Positions 51,628 through 60,177 of a DNA stretch of 64,000 nucleotides are shown here, piece after piece (position 1 is the first letter of the stretch; every line of letters begins with the position of its first letter). The position numbers and the translations under genes were made by a program. The notes below the pieces were generated by a model. That model ran no database searches and was not told the DNA's origin. It saw only the letters and a program-made list of their open reading frames with translations. The stretch comes from Aestuariivivens sediminis (GTDB lineage Bacteria; Bacteroidota; Bacteroidia; Flavobacteriales; Flavobacteriaceae): positions 29,169-93,168 of the forward strand of contig NZ_JAKMCP010000010.1 in NCBI RefSeq assembly GCF_022662105.1. The letters are read 5' to 3'.

Positions 51628-52464
51628 ATGAGAAAAATATTGATATTAACCGATTTTTCAGACCATGCATTTAACTATGCGGCAGACTTATTTAAATATG
51701 AGATTTGTTCGTTTTACATCATGCATGCCTACCAGGATGATAGTGATGCACCGGAAATCAATAGCGAGGAAACAAATTTAGAGACTATACTTACTGATAC
51801 CGCTACAATAGCTAAAAAGAAGCTAGAAAAAACCATAAAAAGTGTTACCTCCACCACTCCAAATCCAAGACATTCGTACCATTTAATTTCAACAAATCAT
51901 TCACTTTTGGAGGAGGTAGACCATCTGGTTGAGGAACAAAATATCGATATCATTGTGATGGGTGCTAAAGAGCAGAGCCATCACAAAAATATAACCTTTG
52001 GCAGCCATACCCCTCAAGTGATAAAATATGTAAAATGCCCCGTATTGGTTATTCCCGAACAATGTGATTACAACAAACCCAAACACATTCTTTTTCCGAC
52101 GCATTATTTAATCCCCTACAAAAGAAGGGAATTGAAACTCTTCAGCGAAATAGCTTATTCATACCGGGCTGTAATTGATGTTCTTTACAACACCAAAAGT
52201 AAAAAACTTTCAGCCCATCAAAAAGATAATCAACGGTTTTTGAATGAAGAACTAGGTAAAAATCAAATCCATTTTAAAACCTCAAGCAATCAAAATATCA
52301 CGGATGCCATACGGTCTTACATAAAACACAATGAAATAGACATGCTTGTTCTTGTAAATTCAAACCACCTGACCTATGAAGATATTATTTTTAAAACCAC
52401 CCTGGATGAAATCATCTTAAACCTTGATATTCCATATTTAATATTACAAAACAGGGAAACCTGA
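51628..52464 (+). CDS. Tandem-domain universal stress protein (Usp 2), degenerate ATP motif
   Basis: This 278-aa protein has the Usp start RKILILTDFSDHAFNYAADLF and a second domain (HILFPTHYLIPYKRRELKLF). The nucleotide motif reads MGAKEQSHHKNITFGSHT, with Glu in place of the second Gly, so ATP binding may be lost or altered. It heads the operon Usp2-Usp3-Usp4-ATP-cone protein-MBL nuclease-coiled coil behind dyad K. Confidence 0.9.
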   Translation: MRKILILTDFSDHAFNYAADLFKYEICSFYIMHAYQDDSDAPEINSEETNLETILTDTATIAKKKLEKTIKSVTSTTPNPRHSYHLISTNHSLLEEVDHLVEEQNIDIIVMGAKEQSHHKNITFGSHTPQVIKYVKCPVLVIPEQCDYNKPKHILFPTHYLIPYKRRELKLFSEIAYSYRAVIDVLYNTKSKKLSAHQKDNQRFLNEELGKNQIHFKTSSNQNITDAIRSYIKHNEIDMLVLVNSNHLTYEDIIFKTTLDEIILNLDIPYLILQNRET

Positions 52465-52494
52465 TGGGTTATCTCAATTTAAACGATACATATC

Positions 52495-53337
52495 ATGAAA
52501 AATATTCTTCTCCCCACCGATTTTTCCGATAATTCATGGAATGCCATTCAATACGCCGTACAACTATTTCAAAATACCGCTTGTAACTTTTTTTTACTTA
52601 ACACCTATACTCCAGAAATCTATCATTTAGAATATGTTTTGGTAGAACCTGAACAATTTGGCATGCACAACCAGGCCCGTGAAGACGCTCTTGAAAACTT
52701 ATATGCCTTAAAAAAACGAATTTCAAATGAGCTGCCGAACCCTAAACATACCATTGAGCAAATAGCATCATTCAATGCCTTAATTCCTGAAATTAAAGAC
52801 ATTATTACGGAAAGGCGGATAGACTATGTCATTATGGGCACAAAAGGGGCCTCCGGTGCTAAAGAGATTTTAATGGGAAGTAATACCGTACATGCCTTTA
52901 AACATTTGAATTGCCCCGTTTTGGCCATTCCAAGCGATTTTTCATTTGTAAAACCAAACGACATCTTATTCCCAACCGACTATAAAATAAACTATAAACA
53001 ACATCATTTAAAACCCCTTTTTGATATCATAGCCCTCCACCAGTCCAAAGTTAATGTTATACATGCTACCTATGGATATGACCTATCGGAATTACAGAAA
53101 AAAAACAAGAGAAAGCTTGATAAACTCTTTAAGAATACAACACATTTGTTTTATCACGTGAGCAACCAAACCGTGGAAGAGTGCATCTCGAAATTTCAAC
53201 TAAAAGAACATATTAATCTTTTAGTCATGATCAATAACAAGCACTCGTTTTTTGAGAACTTGTTCTTTAAATCAACGATTAACCAAATAGGGTTTCATCT
53301 TAATGTCCCATTTTTGGTCATTCCGGAAAACATGTAA
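52495..53337 (+). CDS. Tandem-domain universal stress protein (Usp 3)
   Basis: This 280-aa protein has two Usp domains. The first starts KNILLPTDFSDNSWNAIQYAV and has the full ATP-type motif MGTKGASGAKEILMGSNT. The second starts DILFPTDYKINYKQHHLKPL and is divergent. It lies 30 nt after Usp 2 and 20 nt before Usp 4 and is the closest relative of Usp 1 by motif. Confidence 0.92.
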   Translation: MKNILLPTDFSDNSWNAIQYAVQLFQNTACNFFLLNTYTPEIYHLEYVLVEPEQFGMHNQAREDALENLYALKKRISNELPNPKHTIEQIASFNALIPEIKDIITERRIDYVIMGTKGASGAKEILMGSNTVHAFKHLNCPVLAIPSDFSFVKPNDILFPTDYKINYKQHHLKPLFDIIALHQSKVNVIHATYGYDLSELQKKNKRKLDKLFKNTTHLFYHVSNQTVEECISKFQLKEHINLLVMINNKHSFFENLFFKSTINQIGFHLNVPFLVIPENM

Positions 53338-53357
53338 AATGCCAAACCAAAGAACAC

Positions 53358-54188
53358 ATGAAACGGAAAATTTTACTGCCCACCGATTTTTCAGATAATG
53401 CATGGAATGCGATCATCTATGCCCTGAAGCTCTTTAAGCATGAGTTCTGCACATTCTATTTATTGAATTCCACATTCATTCAAATTTCAACACTCTCCTA
53501 TTTTTCAAATAAATTGTTAAAATCCATTGAGCAAGACGCTTTAAAATCGTTGATGGACTTAGAAGAATTAGCCGAATCCACAAATGCCAATTGTAACCAT
53601 GACTTTCAGATTATTCTAAGTCAGGAAAATTTAAATACGGCATTAAAAAAAGCCATACTGGAATGGGATATCGATTTGGTTATCATGGGTACTAAGGGTG
53701 CTACTGGTGCCAGGGAAGTGTTTTTTGGCAGTAATACCATACACGTTATTAACAATTTAAAAAATTGCCCGGTGCTAATCGTTCCCGAAACCTACGATTT
53801 TTTGGTTCCTGTTCAAATAGCCTTTCCCACCGATTATAACCGGTTTTACAGCGACAAAGAATTACGACCAATAAAGCTGTTAGCCGATCTCTACGATGCC
53901 AAAATTAGAATAATGCACATCAATGCTGAAGAAAATCTCAATGACATTCAAGAGTACAATCTAAATAAGCTTAAACAGTATTTAGACCATTACGATTACT
54001 CATTTCACTGGATGCCAAAATATGGTAATAAAGAAATGGAAATAAATGATTTTATAAGAGAACTGGATATCAATATTCTGGCTATGGTGAACTATAAGCA
54101 CAATTTCATGGAAAAAATAACCCATGAACCTGTAATTAAAAAGATAGGATACCATTGTAAAATTCCTTTTATGGTCATACCGGAATAA
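53358..54188 (+). CDS. Tandem-domain universal stress protein (Usp 4)
   Basis: This 276-aa protein starts KRKILLPTDFSDNAWNAIIYAL, with the ATP-type motif MGTKGATGAREVFFGSNT and a second Usp domain from about residue 153 (QIAFPTDYNRFYSDKEL). It is the fourth Usp gene in about 4.5 kb, showing local gene amplification within the stress island. Confidence 0.92.
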   Translation: MKRKILLPTDFSDNAWNAIIYALKLFKHEFCTFYLLNSTFIQISTLSYFSNKLLKSIEQDALKSLMDLEELAESTNANCNHDFQIILSQENLNTALKKAILEWDIDLVIMGTKGATGAREVFFGSNTIHVINNLKNCPVLIVPETYDFLVPVQIAFPTDYNRFYSDKELRPIKLLADLYDAKIRIMHINAEENLNDIQEYNLNKLKQYLDHYDYSFHWMPKYGNKEMEINDFIRELDINILAMVNYKHNFMEKITHEPVIKKIGYHCKIPFMVIPE

Positions 54189-54244
54189 ACTGGAATAAAA
54201 TTGTACCAGTAACCAATTCACATCCAAAATAATACCATAACCTT

Positions 54245-55087
54245 ATGGAAACTCCTAGTATTAATATCACTAAATCTTCAGGCGAAAGGGTAAAATTTTC
54301 ATTAGCTAAACTCAAAGCGTCCTTAAAACGCACAGGAGCAGATGAGCATACGGTCGATCAGATTATTGATAAAGTCAAGGATGAACTTTACCCCGACATA
54401 TCAACAAAAGAAATTTATAACAGGGCCTTTGCTCTACTTAAAAAAAAGAAGAGGGTTTTAGCCTCTAAATATAAACTTAAGAAAGCCATTTACGAACTTG
54501 GTCCTACAGGATTCCCTTTTGAGCGATTCATAGGTGCCATTTTAAAATATTCCGGTTATACCGTCGAAATTGATACTGTCCTGAACGGGCAATGCGTTAC
54601 CCATGAAATAGATGTGTTGGCCCATAAGAATGGTGAAACAACAGTTATAGAATGTAAATTTCATAGTGAAGAAGGGCTTAAATGTAATGTTAAAATTCCA
54701 CTGTATATACATTCCCGTTACACTGATGTAAAGGCTTATTGGAATTCAAATCCCAAAAACAACTCTAAACTCACTAAAGGCTGGGTAGTAACAAACACCC
54801 GCTTTACCGAAGATGCCATACAATATGGCCAATGTGCTAACTTATATTTATTAAGTTGGGACTATCCAAAAAATGATGGTTTGAAGGACCGCATAGATCG
54901 TCTTGGATTGTATCCTATAACCGTATCGACATTGCTGTCCAGACGGGAAAAACAATTTTTATTAAGTAGGGACATTGTGCTATGCAGGGAATTAATCGGT
55001 GATGTTTTTTATCTGGACCATTTGGGGATTTCTGAATTACGAAAGCAAAACATTTTAAATGAAATACAAATGCTCTGTCGGCATTAA
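54245..55087 (+). CDS. ATP-cone protein with Mrr-like PD-(D/E)XK nuclease domain
   Basis: This 280-aa protein has an N-terminal ATP-cone (ITKSSGERVKFSLAKLKASLKRTGA, residues 8-80), the nucleotide-sensing module known from ribonucleotide reductase and NrdR. An Mrr-like restriction-endonuclease fold follows, with GFPFERFIGAIL, then HEIDVLAHKNGETTVIECK (Asp123, Glu136, Lys138 as the catalytic D...ExK). The C-terminal 60 residues (LLSRREKQFLLSRDIVLC) may be a small helix-hairpin region. I infer a nuclease controlled by (d)ATP; the target is unknown. The next gene is an RNase-like MBL protein 6 nt downstream. Confidence 0.82.
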   Translation: METPSINITKSSGERVKFSLAKLKASLKRTGADEHTVDQIIDKVKDELYPDISTKEIYNRAFALLKKKKRVLASKYKLKKAIYELGPTGFPFERFIGAILKYSGYTVEIDTVLNGQCVTHEIDVLAHKNGETTVIECKFHSEEGLKCNVKIPLYIHSRYTDVKAYWNSNPKNNSKLTKGWVVTNTRFTEDAIQYGQCANLYLLSWDYPKNDGLKDRIDRLGLYPITVSTLLSRREKQFLLSRDIVLCRELIGDVFYLDHLGISELRKQNILNEIQMLCRH

Positions 55088-55093
55088 AGGCTT

Positions 55094-56467
55094 ATGGATA
55101 GACATGTCAACATACATTTTCTGGGAGCTACCGAAGTGGTAACAGGATCAAAATTTCTTATTGAAACCTCCGAAATTAATATCCTTATCGACTGTGGTAT
55201 GTTTCAAGGATTAAAAAATTTAAGAGAGTTAAACTGGAGCCATTTACCGGTGGATGTTAAAAGTATTGATGCGGTTTTGCTCACCCATGGCCATTTGGAC
55301 CATGTTGGGTATTTGCCAAGACTATTAAAACAAGGGTTTATGGGAAAAATTTTAGGAACCGCCCCTACACTATCCATTGCTCAAATTATTTTAAAAGACA
55401 GTGCCAAAATACACGAGGAAGAAGCAGAGAGAGCCAACAAAGAGAAATACACAAAACATACACCGGCCTTGCCGTTTTACACCGTATTGGAGGCAGAAAA
55501 GACGATAGAACACTTTCAAGTGGAAATGCTTGACCAATGGATCTCCTTGTCCGAACATGTCGCTTTCCGCTTTCAGTACAATGGACATATCATTGGGGCA
55601 ACATTTATAGATTTGGATATAAACGGCAAGCGCTTTGTGTTTTCAGGCGATATCGGTAGACCTAATGACTATTTATTGGACAATCCAAAAAAGCCGGAGT
55701 GGGCCGATATTTTAATTATGGAGGGTACCTATGGCAATCGGTTGCACCCTAAAGAGGATGTTGAAGGCCTGCTTTCCGCTTTGGCAATGGAAACCATTAA
55801 CAAAAGAGGAAACCTTATTATTCCAAGTTTTGCTGTTGAACGGTTGCAAACCCTCATGTATGTGTTATGGAAACTATATCAAAAAAACAGGATCCCCAAT
55901 ATTCCAATCATTATTGATAGCCCCATGGGCAATAATGTTTTAGAGGTCTTTGAACGTTTTCCAAAATGGCATAAATTGTCTCATGAATCCTATAGAAACA
56001 TGTGCGCCCATGTGACCCTTTTAGAATCATACAGAGAAACCTGGGATAGCATCGATGACCAACGCTCAAAAATAATTATTGCAGGAAGTGGGATGGTCAC
56101 TGGTGGTCGTGTGCTCACCTATTTACAACAACTCATAGATAATCCCAGTACAACCGTCTTACTGGTGGGCTATCAGGCCGAAGGTACCCGGGGCAGACAA
56201 CTGGTCGACGGTGCCCACGAAATACGAATCTTTGGAAAATATTACCCGGTAAATGCCCAAATTAAGCATATAGAAAGTCTTTCGGCACATGCCGATCAGA
56301 ATGAGATATTGGATTGGACAAATAGCATTAAAAACATTCCGGAGAAGGTGTTTTTAATTCACGGGGAAGCGGATGCGCTTAATACCTTGCGTATTAAAAT
56401 TAAAGACACCTATAACTGGAACGCCACTATACCGCATTTGTACGATGCGGAAACCGTATTGATATAA
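55094..56467 (+). CDS. MBL-fold beta-CASP RNA/DNA nuclease
   Basis: This 457-aa protein has a metallo-beta-lactamase core with HxHxDH (THGHLDHVGYLP, His65, His67, Asp69, His70), a beta-CASP cap (IMEGTYGNRLHPK, IIPSFAVERLQTLMYVL, GSGMVTGGRVLTYLQQL) and the C-terminal RMMBL segment (YPVNAQIKHIESLSAHADQNEILDW). It resembles CPSF73/Ysh1-type bacterial exonucleases in RNA decay. Its place beside an ATP-gated nuclease in a stress operon suggests RNA turnover during dormancy (inference). Confidence 0.9.
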   Translation: MDRHVNIHFLGATEVVTGSKFLIETSEINILIDCGMFQGLKNLRELNWSHLPVDVKSIDAVLLTHGHLDHVGYLPRLLKQGFMGKILGTAPTLSIAQIILKDSAKIHEEEAERANKEKYTKHTPALPFYTVLEAEKTIEHFQVEMLDQWISLSEHVAFRFQYNGHIIGATFIDLDINGKRFVFSGDIGRPNDYLLDNPKKPEWADILIMEGTYGNRLHPKEDVEGLLSALAMETINKRGNLIIPSFAVERLQTLMYVLWKLYQKNRIPNIPIIIDSPMGNNVLEVFERFPKWHKLSHESYRNMCAHVTLLESYRETWDSIDDQRSKIIIAGSGMVTGGRVLTYLQQLIDNPSTTVLLVGYQAEGTRGRQLVDGAHEIRIFGKYYPVNAQIKHIESLSAHADQNEILDWTNSIKNIPEKVFLIHGEADALNTLRIKIKDTYNWNATIPHLYDAETVLI

Positions 56468-56484
56468 TTTAAAAAAATCACAAC

Positions 56485-56901
56485 ATGGAAATAATCAAAA
56501 ATTATAAAAGTTACAATGACAACAAGTCCATTGATGAGTTACAATACAACCTATCACTGGAAATCGATACCCTGGAAAATATGAAGTTAGAGCTGGCCTT
56601 TTATAACCACTTATTGGATAAGCCCATATTTAAGGAACACACTATAAATTTATATGAAAGACTTTCAGATCTTAAACATGAAATCCAGGAGTTAAATACT
56701 AAAAGAATTGACTTGCTAAACGCCATTTATTCACATTCAAATCATATAAATATTAAGATAGAATGCGATGATATCGCTTGTGACACCTTTTTTATAAAGG
56801 AACATGATGCTATTGAATTAAAAATATTCAATTTTAACCGTACTGTAGCCAACTTCAAATATAATTTATTTCAATATCTGGACAGTGTACTTATTAACTA
56901 A
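56485..56901 (+). CDS. Coiled-coil protein, paralog of the one at 57617
   Basis: This 138-aa helical protein (DELQYNLSLEIDTLENMKLELAFY, NLYERLSDLKHEIQELNTKRIDLLNAIYSHSNHINIKIE) shares its order of helices and the [RD]LSxL-x-(H/N)E-x-(I/T) segment with the protein at 57617-58057, so the two look like diverged copies. Function unknown. Last gene of the Usp2 operon. Confidence 0.7.
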   Translation: MEIIKNYKSYNDNKSIDELQYNLSLEIDTLENMKLELAFYNHLLDKPIFKEHTINLYERLSDLKHEIQELNTKRIDLLNAIYSHSNHINIKIECDDIACDTFFIKEHDAIELKIFNFNRTVANFKYNLFQYLDSVLIN

Positions 56902-56939
56902 GAAAATCGTGGATAACTCACTTTGATATATTGTCCAGA

Positions 56940-56953
56940 CTGATATATATCAT
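56940..56953 (+). promoter_or_regulatory. Fnr-like dyad L with -7 element (CTGAT-ATAT-ATCAT)
   Basis: The -7 element TACTTTAG is at 56976-56983, 29.5 nt from the dyad centre. Predicted start near 56988, a 36-nt leader before hsp20. Confidence 0.8.
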
Positions 56954-57023
56954 TGTGGAAAATGGTAATTCTGGATACTTTAGGGGAACATAAAATTTAC
57001 GTGTAACTTAAATTAATAAGACT

Positions 57024-57548
57024 ATGACAACATTAATGAAACGCAAAAAAAGTCGAAGGTTAGCACCTTTTAACAACAGGTTATTGACTCCCTGGAGCAA
57101 CAATTTGTTAAGACCTTGGAGTAGTTTGTTCCCATCCAACTATGATGACTTTAGTAATTTGATGAGGTTTGATGATATCTTTAAGGATGATTTCTTTGAA
57201 GATGACAGTCTATTGCCTGCTATGAACGTGAGAGAGCATAAAGATGATTTTGAAATTGAATTGGCCGCTCCTGGATTTACTAAAAAAGATTTTGAAGTGA
57301 CAATTGAAGAAGATGTACTTCATGTTCATGGTGAAAAAGAAATAGAAGAGGAAGAAAAAGAAGATGATTTTACTCGAAAAGAGTTTAATTACAAATCTTT
57401 TAAAAGATCGATGATGCTACCTCCTTCTGTGGATTTAGATCAAGATGTTAAGGCATCCTATAAAAATGGTATCTTAAAAGTTAAATTAATTAAACGAGAA
57501 GACGCCAAAATAAAAGAGCCTCCTAAAAAAGTTATTGAAGTTGATTAA
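57024..57548 (+). CDS. Small heat-shock protein Hsp20
   Basis: This 174-aa alpha-crystallin-type chaperone has an Arg/Lys-rich N-terminus (TTLMKRKKSRRLAPFNNR) and a DD/FF-rich linker. The alpha-crystallin domain (about 71-160) begins AMNVREHKDDFEIELAAPGFTKKDFEVTIEEDVLHVHGEKE and contains the final ASYKNGILKVKL. The C-terminal I-x-V-like anchor is VIEV. It holds unfolding proteins and is a classic dormancy/hypoxia marker (compare Acr of mycobacteria). Controlled by dyad L; a terminator follows directly. Confidence 0.95.
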   Translation: MTTLMKRKKSRRLAPFNNRLLTPWSNNLLRPWSSLFPSNYDDFSNLMRFDDIFKDDFFEDDSLLPAMNVREHKDDFEIELAAPGFTKKDFEVTIEEDVLHVHGEKEIEEEEKEDDFTRKEFNYKSFKRSMMLPPSVDLDQDVKASYKNGILKVKLIKREDAKIKEPPKKVIEVD

Positions 57549-57559
57549 TTTTTAATGAG

Positions 57560-57599
57560 CAGAAAGCAATATACAGAAATATTGCTTTCTGTTTTTTTT
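57560..57599 (+). terminator. Intrinsic terminator after hsp20
   Basis: A 13-bp perfect stem (57560-57572 with 57579-57591) encloses ACAGAA and is followed by eight T. It ends 17 nt before the next gene, so the coiled-coil gene there is expressed by read-through or from its own promoter. Confidence 0.85.
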
Positions 57600-57616
57600 A
57601 ACTAAAACAAATAGAA

Positions 57617-58057
57617 ATGAAATCAAAAGAAAAAAAAATTAAATATGGCGTCTGGTTAAATGCGGAAATCATGCATAATAATTCTCGAAAATGGTTATCA
57701 GAATTGGAATTTGCGAAAGACGAACAATTATTTTTTGACGATTTAATAAAATCATACACGCTTCAGCTCATCGACTCTAAGTATTTTTCGGATACCAAAA
57801 AAATTATTGATCGATTGAGCCTTCTTCAAAATGAAACGGAAACATTGATCAGAACCGTAAGAAATCATGATAAAGGTATAAGTATAATGCTTGACGATAG
57901 TTATGAGGTTGAAAAGGAAGAGGCATATAAAAAGAAACACGGAAAACTTATAGTGGTTGTGAATAGTTTCATGGAAAAATATAAAACACTAAAATCAGAA
58001 TTATTTACGCTGATAGCCGAAATTCTAAAAGACCATAAACTTTTACTTCCGGGGTAA
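57617..58057 (+). CDS. Coiled-coil protein, paralog of the one at 56485
   Basis: This 146-aa, Lys/Glu-rich helical protein (KKIIDRLSLLQNETETLIRTVRNHDKGISIM and MEKYKTLKSELFTLIAEILKDHKLL) looks related to the protein at 56485 by helix order and the HS/HD-x-I-x-I segment. No known family. It sits immediately after the hsp20 terminator and before a lipoprotein gene (10-nt gap). Confidence 0.7.
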   Translation: MKSKEKKIKYGVWLNAEIMHNNSRKWLSELEFAKDEQLFFDDLIKSYTLQLIDSKYFSDTKKIIDRLSLLQNETETLIRTVRNHDKGISIMLDDSYEVEKEEAYKKKHGKLIVVVNSFMEKYKTLKSELFTLIAEILKDHKLLLPG

Positions 58058-58067
58058 CATTAGGATT

Positions 58068-58736
58068 ATGAAATTTCCAATAGGCATAGGGCTATTCTTT
58101 TTTGTACTCAATTGTTCAAATGTGGAACTTGTGGACTATTGGAAAAATCCCGATATAGACATTTACAGTCCAAAAAAGGTTTTACTTATTGGTCTGACCT
58201 CCAATAGTGAGGTGAGACAGCAATTTGAAGATCAATTGAAACAGGAATATGAAGCCAGAGGGGTTAGTGCTCAAACCAGCTTTACGTATTTCAAATCATC
58301 ATTCACTACAGAAAAGAAAACGGAAGAAGAGCTAAATGCATTGGAAGACACACTTATTCAAGATGGATTTGACACCATTCTGTTTGCGAAGTTGATTGGC
58401 AGTGAAGATAAAATTGAGTACAAAAAAAATTATGATGGATTCGATAGTAAGGATAAAAAATTTAAAGAAGACTTTTTAAAATACCAGGATGCCTTTTACA
58501 ACCCGGATTATTACAATGAATATACCATTTATCATACCGAAACGTCATTGTATTGTATTTGTCCAACACACCCTCGCGAACTGATTTGGAAAGGGTATTT
58601 TGATATCTCTGACCCGGAATCCATTAATGAAACCGTTCATGACTATGCGAGATTAGTCATCCTTATTTTAGAAGAACAACAACTTATTAGTCCCGATATG
58701 GAAGAGTATTTCCATGAAGATGGAGCCATTCAGTAA
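58068..58736 (+). CDS. Lipoprotein of unknown function
   Basis: This 222-aa protein has a signal with a lipobox-like VLNC (Cys16) and a mature part starting SNVELVDYWKNPDIDIYSPKKVLLIGLT, a pattern seen in Bacteroidota lipoproteins of unknown function. Later KTEEELNALEDTLIQDGFDTILFAKLIG suggests an alpha/beta domain. Probably co-transcribed with the preceding coiled-coil gene. Confidence 0.72.
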   Translation: MKFPIGIGLFFFVLNCSNVELVDYWKNPDIDIYSPKKVLLIGLTSNSEVRQQFEDQLKQEYEARGVSAQTSFTYFKSSFTTEKKTEEELNALEDTLIQDGFDTILFAKLIGSEDKIEYKKNYDGFDSKDKKFKEDFLKYQDAFYNPDYYNEYTIYHTETSLYCICPTHPRELIWKGYFDISDPESINETVHDYARLVILILEEQQLISPDMEEYFHEDGAIQ

Positions 58737-58802
58737 ATCCAATATAACCATTAAGGTTTATTTAAACAGTTTATTCAGAAGACTATCATCCACTTAAGCA
58801 TA

Positions 58803-59831
58803 TTATTCAAAACTTAAATGGTCATTTAAGAAGGGAAACATGTCCTTTGCAATGCGCCCATGCGTTCCAAAGATCCGATTGAAATGGGTTCCATTGTATT
58901 CTTCGGCGTGATGCACAATGCCAAGATTTTCTAATTTTTTACTAAACGCTCTACATGAAGACACCACGTTTTTAAAATCGTCATTTCTCCCCCATTCCAG
59001 TTTTAAAGAATGTAGTGATCGAAGTTGAGTCATATATTGTTCAATCATATTGAATGGTAATTCCCTTATCCAGCGTTTTAAAATGGCGTCATCAATGATC
59101 CTTTTCCCCTCTACAAATTTCACGGGAAAGTCAGCGAAGTAAGGAGGATTAGCTGGATTTGGTGCAAATGCCCTACCTGATGCCACCAGCACATTGGGAA
59201 TCCCAATCCACTCCTTTTGAAGCCGTTCAGGATTTGTAATATCCTCCAATTCTTTATAGGAAGGACTATCCGGAGCAAATTCATCGGATAGTATGAGCAA
59301 ACCCGGAGATAAGGAATAGATATGGGAAAAGACTTCACTGCTTTGCATTCCTATTTTAAGGGCACCAAAACCCCCTGACGACCAGCCTACCAATGCCCTG
59401 CTTTCCTTTTTCGGAATGGTTCGATAATTGGCATCCATATAATCAACGACCTCCTTTTTGGTAAACGTAATCCAATCTCCAATTAATGATGAATTTGAAA
59501 AATAACTTCCCTGATATAACGTGTAGTGGTCCGGTATCACAAGAATGACAGATGCGATATCGTTCGTTTGTATGGCATGATCCAATATGGGTTTGATCTG
59601 ATCGCTAAGCCAGTCATTAGGCATGCCTATACCCGGCAAATAATAGATGACCGGATAGCGCTTACTTTCTTTGTCATAATCGGGCGGCAGATATATGGTT
59701 AGTTGTCGATTAGGATCTTCTCCTCCATTATTAATCAATGCTGCAGAAGAAAGCGCCTTCGATTCAATTCGACCCTGACCAAAACTGGAAACAGAAATAC
59801 ACCATGCGGTTACCAATAAAAAAAATCTCAT
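58803..59831 (-). CDS. Secreted esterase-D-like alpha/beta hydrolase
   Basis: This 342-aa protein has a signal peptide (FFLLVTAWCISVSSFG-Q) and a putative esterase domain (PF00756 type) with LTIYLPPDYDKESKRYPVIYYLPG, the nucleophile GWSSGG (Ser151) and a C-terminal catalytic His in YNGTHFNRIF. Relatives act on feruloyl, acetyl-xylan or siderophore esters, and substrates cannot be told apart here. It is on the strand opposite to the lipoprotein genes and its upstream region has no Fnr-like dyad facing it. Confidence 0.87.
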   Translation of the reverse strand: MRFFLLVTAWCISVSSFGQGRIESKALSSAALINNGGEDPNRQLTIYLPPDYDKESKRYPVIYYLPGIGMPNDWLSDQIKPILDHAIQTNDIASVILVIPDHYTLYQGSYFSNSSLIGDWITFTKKEVVDYMDANYRTIPKKESRALVGWSSGGFGALKIGMQSSEVFSHIYSLSPGLLILSDEFAPDSPSYKELEDITNPERLQKEWIGIPNVLVASGRAFAPNPANPPYFADFPVKFVEGKRIIDDAILKRWIRELPFNMIEQYMTQLRSLHSLKLEWGRNDDFKNVVSSCRAFSKKLENLGIVHHAEEYNGTHFNRIFGTHGRIAKDMFPFLNDHLSFE

Positions 59832-60177
59832 AAGGAAAGTTTTATGTATTAAAATGTTATCAATACCCTAAAAATACATATTATCCATTACATGATCGGA
59901 AAGGTACTCTTTTGTCTTCGAAAACCTATTTCACATCATGTCATTTTAGTTTATAGCTAGTCCAATCCATTTATTACTCCATGCTTAACAAAAACTATGG
60001 TGTGTATGAAAACTCAGGATCCCCTAACGTCGAAGTCATCCACAATTAATTTGGCTGTTCCTAGAATCATGTTCTTCCCACCTCTGTCGATGATGAATAT
60101 CATTGTTTATTATTTGGAGGACAGCTACATTCGGGTATTGATTTATAATAGAGGAAGAATAATTTAAAACAAGTATC
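59832..60177. other. Divergent intergenic region between the esterase and DUF2846-like genes
   Basis: This 346-nt gap holds no credible ORF. The only recognisable element is dyad M with its -7 box facing right. The esterase promoter was not identified. Confidence 0.5.
60090..60103 (+). promoter_or_regulatory. Fnr-like dyad M with -7 element (ATGAT-GAAT-ATCAT)
   Basis: The -7 element TACATTCG is at 60126-60133, 29.5 nt from the dyad centre. Predicted start near 60138, a 40-nt leader. This is the right-hand edge of the regulon in this window. Confidence 0.75.

Noticed and set aside
52483..52496. Dyad-like ACGAT-ACAT-ATCAT at the Usp 3 start
   Set aside because: It has a mismatch in the core, overlaps the ATG, and a -7 box at the standard distance would fall inside the gene; none is there. 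Probably chance.
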